Source: a virus. From it: 45,797 nucleotides of DNA. The notes below the pieces were generated by a model that made no database searches, was not told the origin of the DNA, and worked only from the letters and a program-made list of their open reading frames with translations. Position 1 is the first letter of the stretch. Each line of letters opens with the position of its first letter. Below, one piece after another: positions 15,384 to 25,300 of the stretch. Made by a program: the position numbers and the translations under genes. Where the stretch lies: positions 12,885-58,681 of the IMG/VR virus record IMGVR_UViG_3300030102_006349; one strand, written 5' to 3'.

Positions 15384-15721
15384 CAATAAAATACAAAAAC
15401 GTCAGCAAAATATTAGATAGTACAGCTATGACTACTGTTTTAACTATTGCCACTTCTGCGGTTGCAATTGTAAAATCTGTATACGTGTCCAATAACAGCA
15501 CAAGTAATGTTTTAGTAAATTGTGACCTAAGAGATTCTTCAGCAAGCAGTGACATAGAATTTTTTAGAAAGGATGTACCTGGAACTTCTACAATAAATGC
15601 CACAGAACAAGGCTTGAATTTAGAAGAAGGAGATGCTATAAAAGCGCAAGCAGAGACAGCTAACCATTTAGAAGTTGTTGTCAGTTATGCTTTAATAAAC
15701 AGAGAGAATGAAAACGGATAA
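15380..15721 (+). CDS. small phage structural protein
   Basis: 113 residues, beta-rich (ILDSTAMTTVLTIATSAVAI, VYVSNNSTSNVLVNCDL) and almost symmetric hydrophobic/polar alternation, resembling small head-tail joining or fibre-base proteins. It overlaps the genes on both sides by 4 and 14 nt. No catalytic motif. Likely a virion component of the nozzle region. Confidence 0.6.
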   Translation: MTIKYKNVSKILDSTAMTTVLTIATSAVAIVKSVYVSNNSTSNVLVNCDLRDSSASSDIEFFRKDVPGTSTINATEQGLNLEEGDAIKAQAETANHLEVVVSYALINRENENG

Positions 15722-15899
15722 TATAGTAAAAATAGATTGTACAACTATAACAACTTATAGAAATACAAAGACTGGTAAAACTTCGAATGAAAAATTAGAA
15801 GGTCCAGATATTGTAACAGACGTTACAGTTCAGGTATCTCCTAAAGGTTTAGATTTAATGCAGAAAGTTATGAATGAAAATAAGAAACCAAAATCCTAA
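15708..15899 (+). CDS. small hypothetical protein
   Basis: 63 residues overlapping the preceding gene by 14 nt and the glycosyltransferase by 26 nt. A beta-rich first half (IVKIDCTTITTYRNTKTGKT) and a helical, basic end (SPKGLDLMQKVMNENKKPKS). No family recognised. The tight overlaps indicate a real, co-translated gene in the tail/glycosyltransferase operon. Confidence 0.5.
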   Translation: MKTDNIVKIDCTTITTYRNTKTGKTSNEKLEGPDIVTDVTVQVSPKGLDLMQKVMNENKKPKS

Positions 15900-16821
15900 A
15901 GGCGGCACAGAACTACAACTTGAATTTTTAAATAAGTATGTAGATAAAAGTTTACTTGATAAAGTGCAGATATGCACAAGCGTTCCTGGTAAAGTACCTA
16001 TAGATCCAAACAAAGTAAATATTCTTTGGCAAAAAAATTCTTACGATCAACCTAATTTATATCCATGGTTTAAAAATAAAGCTAATCATAACATATATGA
16101 TTGGTACGTTTTTAATTCACATTGGAATCATGAAAAGTTTAGAATGATGTTTGGTTTACCCGACCACAAATGTATTGTTATAAAAAATGGTATTGAGAAA
16201 ATAGAAAAAGCTCAACCCTATCAAGAAGGAAAACCTATAAAAATTATTCATCAAAATACTCCTTGGAGAGGACTCTCTATATTATTAGGTGCAATGCAAT
16301 TAGTTAAAAATCCTTTAATTACTCTAGATGTATATTCTTCATGTGAAGTATATGGAAAAAAATTTTATGAAGCTAACGATCACAACTACCAAGCTTTGTA
16401 TGACCAAGCACATCAATTACCTAATGTTAATTACATCGGATATAGACCCAACGAATACATTAGAGAGCATATAAAAGATTACAACATGTATGTTTATCCG
16501 AGTGTCTTTGAAGAGACTTCATGTATTTCTTTATTAGAATGTATGGCGGGAGGATTATATTGTATTACTACTAACTATGGGGCGTTGTTTGAAACAGGAG
16601 CAGAGTTTCCTATGTATATACCTTACGATAAAGACTACAAAAGATTAGCCGAAAAGTTTGCTTATGGTATAGAGGCTGCTGCAAAAACTTTACATGAACC
16701 CACTATTCAAAATCATTTAACCACACAATCAGGTTACGCACATTTATATTATGGATGGCCAAAACAAGCATCATCATGGTCTAGATTTTTAGAAGGAGCT
16801 GTTAATGCAAAAAAGTTATAA
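15874..16821 (+). CDS. glycosyltransferase, GT-B fold (family 4-like)
   Basis: 315 residues. GGTEL (10-14) is the N-terminal loop of GT-B enzymes and the C-terminal EETSCISLLECMAGG carries the E-x7-E nucleotide-sugar site. Also NPVIK-like YVFNSHWNHEKFRMMFGLP and NVNYIGYRPNEYIREHIKDY. It would transfer a sugar to a glycan, protein or modified base in the cytoplasm. Short for the family, with a compact N-terminal domain. It overlaps the next glycosyltransferase by 17 nt, so the two likely act in sequence. Substrate unknown. Confidence 0.85.
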   Translation: MKIRNQNPKGGTELQLEFLNKYVDKSLLDKVQICTSVPGKVPIDPNKVNILWQKNSYDQPNLYPWFKNKANHNIYDWYVFNSHWNHEKFRMMFGLPDHKCIVIKNGIEKIEKAQPYQEGKPIKIIHQNTPWRGLSILLGAMQLVKNPLITLDVYSSCEVYGKKFYEANDHNYQALYDQAHQLPNVNYIGYRPNEYIREHIKDYNMYVYPSVFEETSCISLLECMAGGLYCITTNYGALFETGAEFPMYIPYDKDYKRLAEKFAYGIEAAAKTLHEPTIQNHLTTQSGYAHLYYGWPKQASSWSRFLEGAVNAKKL

Positions 16822-17764
16822 GGCCTCGAGCCAAAACAATGAGCCCATTTGGTTTAACAAAGACTCTTCGACTAAAACCGTAGTCCCTAATAAAGATACT
16901 TATCAAACTATTAAAACTAACAAAGTTGAAGGAGAAGTTACCGAAATAAATCTAGGTACATCCCCCCATAAAATAATGGTATGCACACCCTGTCATAGTG
17001 ATGTTAGTATGCATTATTGTCAGGCTGTTTTAAAATTTCAACAAGAGTGCTGGCAAAAGAAAATTCAGGTCAGTTTTACTTTACTTAAATCATCTTTAGT
17101 TACGCAAGGTAGAAATTTATGTGTAGCTGAAATGTTGAATCATGAAGATAATTATACACATTTACTATTTATAGACTCTGATATTGACTTCAATGCATCA
17201 ACAATATTTAAAATGTTAGATTTAGATAAAGATATTATTTCTTGTCCTTATCCTATGAAGATGTTGAGTTGGGATAAAATGTGGAGAAGATGGCAAGAAA
17301 AAGAAGATGCTGTAGAAACAGCAGATGATTTAGCTAAATCAGGATTTACTTTTCCTGTTAAAATAGAGGACCCAAATAACATTGAAAGTAAGCAAGGATT
17401 AATAGAGTTATCTCATGCCCCAACCGGGTGTATGTTAATTAAAAGAAATGTCTTGGAAACAATGATTAAAGAGTACCCAGAATTAGAGATCTTTCAACCC
17501 ACTATAATTAATGGTGTAGAAGAAAAGAAAACTAATATGTTTAACTTATTTGATACTCTTCACGACCCTAAAACCAAACGTTATTTTGGAGAGGATTTTG
17601 GATTTTGTCAAAGATGGAAAGACATAGGTGGTAAAGTTTATGCCTACATAAATGACTATATAACGCATGTAGGAGAGTATCAGTATTGCGGAAGGTTTAG
17701 AGATGATCTTTGGCAAGGAAGTAGGCCCGTCAAATCTGTTGACGCGCCTAAAAAAATCAAATAA
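16805..17764 (+). CDS. glycosyltransferase, GT-A type with DxD motif
   Basis: 319 residues. After an Asn/Thr-rich N-terminal 50 residues, a GT-A nucleotide-binding domain begins (KIMVCTPCHSDVSMHYCQA) with the metal-binding DSD at 124-126 (LLFIDSDIDF). Further motifs include APTGCMLIKRNVLE and FGEDFGFCQRW, a usual acceptor-side acidic pair. The low-complexity start may be a linker. It overlaps the GT-B gene by 17 nt and closes the nozzle/glycosyl operon. Possible targets are virion proteins, host surface or modified bases. Confidence 0.8.
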   Translation: MQKSYKASSQNNEPIWFNKDSSTKTVVPNKDTYQTIKTNKVEGEVTEINLGTSPHKIMVCTPCHSDVSMHYCQAVLKFQQECWQKKIQVSFTLLKSSLVTQGRNLCVAEMLNHEDNYTHLLFIDSDIDFNASTIFKMLDLDKDIISCPYPMKMLSWDKMWRRWQEKEDAVETADDLAKSGFTFPVKIEDPNNIESKQGLIELSHAPTGCMLIKRNVLETMIKEYPELEIFQPTIINGVEEKKTNMFNLFDTLHDPKTKRYFGEDFGFCQRWKDIGGKVYAYINDYITHVGEYQYCGRFRDDLWQGSRPVKSVDAPKKIK

Positions 17765-17820
17765 AGTATCCTATTTACAGGATTTCTACGCCTGCTTAAC
17801 ACTATAAATATATTTAAACT

Positions 17821-19992
17821 ATGGCGATATCTAGATCTTTAATGAACAGACAACTACAAGCGGACGGCGGAATAATGCAAGTCGCATCTAGGGAAAAATT
17901 TGGCTTAGGTAGTAAGCTTAAAAAATTTGTTAGAAAAATTATACCTAACGAAGTAGCTGATATTGCAGTCAAAGCAGCTCCTTTTGTTGCACCATTTAAC
18001 CCAGCAGTTGCAGCAGCAATGTCAGGACTTGGTACATTTGATAAAACAGGAAGTATTGGAGACTCTTTAAAAGCTGGTGGTTTAAACTATGCTGGAGGTC
18101 AAGCAGCAAGATATATTGGTGGAGCAGGATTTCAAGATCCAAGTTTAAGTGTATTTACACCTTCTGGATTTAAATCTGGTTTTAGTTCACCATTAGGTCA
18201 AAACACTGGTCTAGGTAAATTCTTCTCGAATCAAGGAACTGGTGAAGTTCAAGCAATTGAAGGTATAACAGCAGATGCGGAACCTGTTAAAAGTAGTATT
18301 CCAGATATTCCAGAGTCTTTTGTAACAGCTGACGCTGCCCCAGTAAAAAGTTCTATAAACACAGGTATTGATATGGCTACAGGTGGAGCCGATGGTGTTG
18401 GTATTATAAAAGATACAGTAATAAACAAATCTACAGTAGCTAACCAACCTAATTTTTTAAAAAATTTATTTGATGGAGTAAGTAATCAAGACTACAGTAA
18501 AATTGCTAAAACAATTGGAGATGGAGCTAAAAAATTTGGTAAGGCCATGTTTACAAATAAAGATGGTTCTATTGACAAAGCAGCAGTAATGGGAGCAATA
18601 GCTTTCGCTGGATCATATGTAGAGGCTTTAGCTTTAGCTGATGAAGTTGGAATAGAGTTAACTGAAGATGAATATAATGAAGCGGTTAAAGAAGAGAAAA
18701 GAGAAGAATACGCAGGTTACTTAACTAATTTTTTTGGCGGTAAGAAAGAAGGCGGTAGAATAGGATTTAAAAAAGGTAGCCCAGAAGAACCATCTGAAGT
18801 AGGTATCATGACAATTGATGTTGAAGCTGGTGATGATGAGGACATGGAAGATATGGAGATGGCTGCAGGTATATCTTTTAACTCTGCAGAGAAATCATAT
18901 TTATTTAGAAAACTTGGTGGTGCCGGTGGAGCTAGTAGATCTTACACAATGCCAATGTTATACAAAATTTTAAACAATCCAAGTGCTTACCCTAGCGATG
19001 CTAGAGTGTTAAAAGAATTAACTATTGGTTTAGGTCTTGGTAAAAAAGACGGCGGAAGAATAGGTTTTAGTAAAGGTAGTGATCTCATGACTTTACAAGT
19101 TAAAGAAATGTGGGAAAAAGAAGGAGATGATGATCCTTTGGGAACTATTATTAAAATGGGTCTAACTTTTAGAGCTCCTATTGTTGACCTGGTAAAAATG
19201 ATAGGAGTAACAGCATCCACAGCTGCTAGTCTAGTGGCTGATGTAGCTAAATTAGGTTATGAAGTAACAGAACCTATACGAGATGTAGTAGGCGATGTAG
19301 CTGGTGGTATCTATGATATAGGAAAAGATTTAGTAAAAGGAAGCAAAACAGATACAAGATTTATTCAACCATTATATTACTTGCAAAGATTTGGACCTCA
19401 AAAAAATTTGACTGATGAAGAAACACAATTACAAATGATGAAATATTCTGTGGGTAGAGATGATGATACAAAAAGAAGAGAACTAGAAAACATAGTTTTT
19501 GGATTTGACGATGCCGGTATAAGTCAACGACCTGAAGATAAAAAAGTTTCAGAGACTATAAAATTTAAAGAAGAGTTTGCTAAAGGCGGAAGAATAGGTT
19601 ACAAAGGTGGTGCTAACAGAGTATCTGAATTATTAATTTTAAGAGATGGTATATTAGCAAAAGACGCTAACGCAGATGTATCAGATATCGATGCAGAAAT
19701 ATTTCAATTAACAGGTAAAGTATTTAAATCTATAGGCGGTATAGGAGATGTACCAACAGGAAAATTAAGAAAAAATCGTGCGGGAATAATTGAAAGAGAC
19801 TATAGAGATGAAGGTGGTTTTGTACCAGTAGGTATCAAAGAAAAAGCAGATGATGTTCCAGCAATGTTATCGAAAAATGAATTTGTAATGACTGCTGATG
19901 CTGTTAGAGGTATCGGTGGAGGAGATGTTGAAGAAGGCTCTAAAAAATTATATAAAACAATGAAACAAGCAGAAAAAGTAGGTAAAGCATAA
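17821..19992 (+). CDS. large internal/ejection protein with GGRIG repeats
   Basis: 723 residues. The N-terminus is basic and helical (KFGLGSKLKKFVRKIIP). Three copies of a GGRIG motif (KEGGRIGFKKGS, KDGGRIGFSKGS, KGGRIGYKGG) lie between long helical acidic segments, and the C-terminal PAMLSKNEFVMTADAVRGI is a signature of virion proteins in marine phages. The size, Ala/Gly richness and position after the tail operon suit an internal virion protein ejected into the host. The 56-nt gap before it has no strong promoter. Role inferred, not from a named family. Confidence 0.65.
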   Translation: MAISRSLMNRQLQADGGIMQVASREKFGLGSKLKKFVRKIIPNEVADIAVKAAPFVAPFNPAVAAAMSGLGTFDKTGSIGDSLKAGGLNYAGGQAARYIGGAGFQDPSLSVFTPSGFKSGFSSPLGQNTGLGKFFSNQGTGEVQAIEGITADAEPVKSSIPDIPESFVTADAAPVKSSINTGIDMATGGADGVGIIKDTVINKSTVANQPNFLKNLFDGVSNQDYSKIAKTIGDGAKKFGKAMFTNKDGSIDKAAVMGAIAFAGSYVEALALADEVGIELTEDEYNEAVKEEKREEYAGYLTNFFGGKKEGGRIGFKKGSPEEPSEVGIMTIDVEAGDDEDMEDMEMAAGISFNSAEKSYLFRKLGGAGGASRSYTMPMLYKILNNPSAYPSDARVLKELTIGLGLGKKDGGRIGFSKGSDLMTLQVKEMWEKEGDDDPLGTIIKMGLTFRAPIVDLVKMIGVTASTAASLVADVAKLGYEVTEPIRDVVGDVAGGIYDIGKDLVKGSKTDTRFIQPLYYLQRFGPQKNLTDEETQLQMMKYSVGRDDDTKRRELENIVFGFDDAGISQRPEDKKVSETIKFKEEFAKGGRIGYKGGANRVSELLILRDGILAKDANADVSDIDAEIFQLTGKVFKSIGGIGDVPTGKLRKNRAGIIERDYRDEGGFVPVGIKEKADDVPAMLSKNEFVMTADAVRGIGGGDVEEGSKKLYKTMKQAEKVGKA

Positions 19993-20882
19993 TGGCTGAT
20001 TATACACAAACTACAAGACGAGCACCTTTTATAGAAGCGGCTCAAGAAAATTATATTGATTTATTAACGCAACAGGTAGGTAAAGCTCCTGGTTCGGAAG
20101 GTGTACCAACGCTCGCGGAACTTGGACCAAAAGTTGCAAGTCAAAACGTTTTAACTCAAGCAGCTCAACAAGCTGCTGCTACTCAAGCAGGATTAGGTCA
20201 ATTAACTTTTGGACCTGACGGATCTATAGTGGGAGCAGGAGCAGGGACAGGAGTTGCAGGTTATCAACCTTTCTTAGATCAAGCTGCAGCTTATTCTGGC
20301 CCACAAGCTTTTCAAGCATTCATGTCTCCTTATCAACAACAAGTTATTGATACGACTCTTGCAGAATTTGATACACAAACTGCAAAAGGAGTTCCACAAC
20401 TTGCAGCTAATGCTATTCAAGCAGGAGCTTTTGGAGGCGGTAGAGAAGGTGTGGCAGCAGCTCAATATTCTTCTGATGCAGCAAAAAATAGAGCTCTGTT
20501 GCAGGCACAATTACAGGCACAAGGATTTACTCAAGCTAATCAATTAGCACAAAATGCATTTGCACAACAAAAAGATTTAGCATCGCTTCAACCATCTTTA
20601 GCAGCTAGTGGAGTTCAACAACTTGGGGCAGCTGGAACAGGAAACTTGGCTTATCAACAAGCAGTTTTAGATGCTGCTCAACAACAAGCACAACTTGCTT
20701 ATAATGAACCAATGAATAGACTTACCGCTTTTGGATCAGGAATAGCAAGTCAGGCAAGTGGCTCACCAACGACTACGACAAACACATCACTTGGAGGCCC
20801 TGGAACAGTAAGTCCTTTATCACAAGCTTTATCTGCCGGATTAAACGCTTATGGTTTAGGTAGTATTTTTGGAGGAAGTTAA
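19992..20882 (+). CDS. internal virion protein, Ala/Gln-rich
   Basis: 296 residues, dominated by Ala, Gln and Gly with long helices (AAQQAAATQAGLGQLTFG; QAQLQAQGFTQANQLAQNAF). It starts in the stop of the preceding gene (shared base 19992) and stops in the start of the next (20882). The composition is typical of phage ejection or core proteins, which are helical and low in bulky side chains. No enzymatic motif. Confidence 0.62.
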   Translation: MADYTQTTRRAPFIEAAQENYIDLLTQQVGKAPGSEGVPTLAELGPKVASQNVLTQAAQQAAATQAGLGQLTFGPDGSIVGAGAGTGVAGYQPFLDQAAAYSGPQAFQAFMSPYQQQVIDTTLAEFDTQTAKGVPQLAANAIQAGAFGGGREGVAAAQYSSDAAKNRALLQAQLQAQGFTQANQLAQNAFAQQKDLASLQPSLAASGVQQLGAAGTGNLAYQQAVLDAAQQQAQLAYNEPMNRLTAFGSGIASQASGSPTTTTNTSLGGPGTVSPLSQALSAGLNAYGLGSIFGGS

Positions 20883-22342
20883 TGTATTTTAAAAGACCAT
20901 CATTTAGAAGAGGCGGATCAACAGGTATTGGACAATTAAGTCCTAGAGTAAAAGCTAATATGGGTTTTCCTAACTTTGGAGTTTCTACTAATCCTGATGG
21001 TTCTGCTAACATTTTAAAAATGAGGTCTCGTCCTAGAATAGAAAATCAAAAAGGTATAATGGAATTAATATTAGGACCAAGATATAACGATCCAAATTAT
21101 GTTTCACCTTTTTTAAAACCAGACTCGCCTTTCTTTTCTAATAAAACAGGTTTTGAATTTATGAATTTAGGTGGAGGCAATAATGTTGATACTATGTTCA
21201 TGACTTCAGAAGGACCAAAAAAAATTGAAGACGTTGAAGATATTAAAATAACAGCTAACTCTGAAGATCTAGCGGATCAAAACGAAGCAGCTAGACTAAA
21301 AGCTATGAAAGCCATGACTACAAATAAGGCTTATAAACTTAAAGATAAAAATTTACCACCTCCACCAGGCAATAAAATAAATCTTAACGAACTTGTAGGT
21401 GAGACATCTATGAAAGAATCAATCGAAAATGAAGTAGATATTCTTAAAGACTTATTAAAAGACACTGGCACAAGCAAAGGTGAGAAAGCTTTAATACTTG
21501 CTAAAGCTATTAAGACACCTGGAAAAATTGCAGATAAATTAGAAGTCGGTGCAGAAGAAGCAGCTAAATTGAAAAAAGAAGAACGAAAAGAAGATAAAGC
21601 TTTAATCCTTACTGCGTACAAAAACTACAAAGCCAAAGAATTGGCTGATGGTAAATTAAATGCACAAGAAACTGCAGTTAAAAATTATGTAAATAAAAAA
21701 ATGGCAGATCCTAACAATACGAAAAAAAGAAATGAACTTGAGCTAGAGGCTTGGGAAATTGTAATTAAAGGCGCGCAAAGTGGTAAAGACATTAATGTAG
21801 AATTTGCTACGGCTATGTTATCAGCTAACAATATAGCTTACAAAGATGCTTTAAGAAATATACAAAGATATGGAAATAAAAAAGATGCTGCTTCTCAAAA
21901 GAAAGTAGCCGAAGCTAAAGAGATTATAAAAGAATATGCACAGTATGCTAAAATAGCAGGAATTACTATTCCTGGTTTATCTGATATAGTTAAGGGTTTA
22001 GCAGAAGGTGGCAGAGTAAATAGAGCTCTTGGAAGTCCTGAAATGGGAGAGATAACTGAAACTGTAGAACAAGAAACTGTTACGACTCCAACTGAAGAAG
22101 TTCAAGCAACAGAGGTAGCGGCTGCAGAAAATGTAGAACCAATGAGAGAAGTGCCTGTTATGGACTTTGCTACATTAAGATCTAGACTACCAAAAGAAAT
22201 AACAGATGATGTTGTACAGCTATTAGCTAACAGCAAAGAAGCATTACAAGACTTTTATTACATCAATTCACAAACTGATGTTAGTAATTTTAACACAAAG
22301 TACGGAGTTAACTTAATATTACCGCCACAGGTATTAGCATAG
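20882..22342 (+). CDS. internal virion protein
   Basis: 486 residues. The N-terminus is basic with RRGGSTGIGQLSPRVKA; the central part is highly charged and helical (DQNEAARLKAMKAMTTNKA; LKKEERKEDKALILTAYK). A single GGRVNRALGS resembles the GGRIG repeats of the 723-residue protein. The C-terminal 100 residues are acidic and Thr/Val/Glu-rich. It sits between two other internal-protein genes and is likely co-packaged. A Shine-Dalgarno (GGAGG) precedes the next gene. Confidence 0.6.
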   Translation: MYFKRPSFRRGGSTGIGQLSPRVKANMGFPNFGVSTNPDGSANILKMRSRPRIENQKGIMELILGPRYNDPNYVSPFLKPDSPFFSNKTGFEFMNLGGGNNVDTMFMTSEGPKKIEDVEDIKITANSEDLADQNEAARLKAMKAMTTNKAYKLKDKNLPPPPGNKINLNELVGETSMKESIENEVDILKDLLKDTGTSKGEKALILAKAIKTPGKIADKLEVGAEEAAKLKKEERKEDKALILTAYKNYKAKELADGKLNAQETAVKNYVNKKMADPNNTKKRNELELEAWEIVIKGAQSGKDINVEFATAMLSANNIAYKDALRNIQRYGNKKDAASQKKVAEAKEIIKEYAQYAKIAGITIPGLSDIVKGLAEGGRVNRALGSPEMGEITETVEQETVTTPTEEVQATEVAAAENVEPMREVPVMDFATLRSRLPKEITDDVVQLLANSKEALQDFYYINSQTDVSNFNTKYGVNLILPPQVLA

Positions 22343-22350
22343 GAGGTTCT

Positions 22351-25300
22351 ATGGATTGGCAAGAACTTTCCAAGATTGCAGCATTCCAACAAGATCAAGA
22401 TGTTGTAGCACCAGAGTCAGAAACTACTATTGGTGATTATGCACTTGATGTATTTAGAGCACCTATCGGTGGTATCAGTGATGCATTACAAGGTTTAATT
22501 ACATTAGGTGTATTACCTTTTGATATGTTAACTGACAAAGATCTTACAGGAAAGATAGATGCTTTCTTTGAGGCAGTTCCTATTTTAAACATCGAAGCTA
22601 AAACAGGTCTTGGACAAATCGTTCAAACCATAACTCAATTTGGTGTACCATTAGGTGTTGCATCTAAAATAGGTAGAGCTATTCCTCTTTTACGAAAAGC
22701 AGGACAAACTACTAAGCTTTCTAGTTTACCAACAATTGGAGCTAAAGGTACAGAGATCGCAAGAAGAGCTGGGTACTGGGGAGCTCTAGGTGGAGCTACT
22801 GATATTGCAGTTAGTGTACCAACTAAGAACGTTGTTTTATCAGACATGCTTGGCATAACAGAAACACCGGATCTTGCATCAGCTACAGGTAAAGAATTAG
22901 CTATAGCAAAAATGAAACAAAAATTAAAGTTTGGAGCTGAAGGTGGTACCATTGGTGGTGCTATTGCAATGTTACCAGTTGCAGGTGCGGTAGGTAAAAA
23001 ACTTTTAGGGCCTGTATACAATAAAGTAATTGATCCTGCAGCAGGTCTAGTATTAAGACAATTAGATAGTAAAGTTCTTAATCCATTAACGGTTGGAATA
23101 GCTGGTAAAGGTAAAGAAGGTAGTTTTCTTACTAAAAGTATAAAGAAAGCAGGAACTAAAAAAGATAAGTTTAAAAATAAATTATATGAAAAATTAGATA
23201 TACCAGATCCATCTATGTGGGCTTTCTATAACACTAAAGGTGGTACGTTTGGTCAAACGGTTGCAGGTAAATTAAGTAAACTTAAAGAATACTTTGGTTC
23301 TGCTGGTTTAATGTCTAAAGGTTTAAAAAACGAAGGTGATAAAGTAACTGCTAAATTAGAAGCCATTACTAAAAAATTTAATCGTAAAGATGAATACATG
23401 AACGAAAAACTTTATGACATTGTTACTAAAATGAAAGGTAACATATTTGATAAAGTAACAGGTAGTCCAGGTTATAGAAACATTATGGATGATTTACAAA
23501 GAGAGCGTAATAAGATTACAGATTATATTATGGCTCCAGGTAAAGTACAATCTGACAAAATGTTAAAGCTAGTAAATCCTGCAGTAAGAAAAGAAGCTAA
23601 AGAAATAAAACAAATGTTAAAAGAGTCTAATCAAATGGTAGGTAATATGTTTGCTAACTCTCCAATTAAATCTTTTAAAGATTTGGCTAGTTTAAAAATG
23701 AAAGATGCAGATAATTTTTTTAAACAAAGACTTGCATCTTTTAATAATAAAGATTTTACATTTGATGTAAAAGGTGAGGTAGCTGCCGGAGCTAGAAAAG
23801 AAATAAAAAATAATATTCTTTTAAATCAAAATATGCGGCCTAAAAATATTTCTTATAAAGAAGCTAGAACACTAAAAGATAAATTAGCCAAAGGTAAAAA
23901 ACTTAACGAAAAAGAAACTGCGTTTAATAAATTATTAGATGATGAAGTGACAGTCAGAATGAATGGTTTAAAAAGTGCAGTAATAAATGCTGGAGCTAAT
24001 ACTAATAAATATTTTGGATCTATTGCTAGATTTACGGGTAAAGACATAAAAAAAGTAGATGACCTTTCTGATGAAATTAGAAAATTTTTATCTACACCTA
24101 AAGGACAAAAAGTAGAAATAAAAGATTATAGTCCGGTATTAGATACGATTATATGGAATAATAAACAAGTTTATCAAAGACAATATTTTGATCTTGTAGA
24201 ATCTGAATGGTTAAAGAATGGTGTAGTATTTAAAAATATTTTAACTGATGACGCTGCATTTCAAGATGTTGTAAGAAGAGGAATTGATCCTTCACGTTTA
24301 AGAAAAATTACAGCTCGACCTGACGCTGGTATTAATTCTATTGATGACTTTGCTTTAGATTCTAAATTTTTTAGAAATGAAAAAATGAGAAAACCCAAGG
24401 AAGGAGAGGCAGCAAAGTTTGATACTTATTTCACACTTCCTGAAATTGCAAATGCAATACAAGGAGTAAAAAGTAATTTTGATAATTTATTTGATGTACC
24501 TTTTTATTCTAACATTATGAAATTTAAAGCAGGTGGTCAAATAACTAAAACTATTTTCTCACCAATGACACAAGTAAGAAACGTTTCTACAGCATCATTC
24601 TTTCCATTAGCTAGTGGATTAATAGGTAGTCGTAGCTCAGTGTCTCAAGCGTTCAGAGATACGTTTGAAGATATATTTAAAAGTGGAAAAGTAGACGAAA
24701 AAATATTTGATGACTTTATAGATGATAGTGTAACTAGAGGAATCATTGATCAAAGTATTGCAGTTAATGAAATGAAACGTCTAGCTGAAAGAGGAGTTAA
24801 AGGTTTAATAAACATTGATGACTTCATGAAAAATCCAACAGTTAAAAAGTTTGTTGATGTTTATCAAGGAGGTGACAACGTTTGGAAGATATACTCTGAC
24901 AGATTCTATCAATCTGCTCTTAAACAAGCATTTGGAGATCCTAAAGCTACTCCCGCTAAAGTATTAGATGAAGTAAAAGACTGGTACAAAACTGTAGCTA
25001 AAGAAGATTTTATTGAAATAAGTTCTATTACAGGTGCAAAGAAAACAGCAGACGAAGCTTTAAAAGAAGTGTCTGCGTATCTTGTAACTAATACTATTCC
25101 GACTTACAGTAAGGTCCCTAAAATAATTCAAAGTATTAGAGACTTACCTTTAGGAAATTTCATAGCGTTTCCTGCAGAGATATTAAGAACAGGATCTAAT
25201 CTAATTACAATTGGTGCAAGAGAATTAACTAGCACCAACCCATACATTAGACAAATGGGAGCTCGTAGATTAATCGGAGCTTCAGCAACGTTTGGTGGTA

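Noticed and set aside
17762-17820. Promoter before the 723-residue gene
   Set aside because: TTTACA and TATAAA are present but 23 nt apart, too far for a normal sigma70 promoter.
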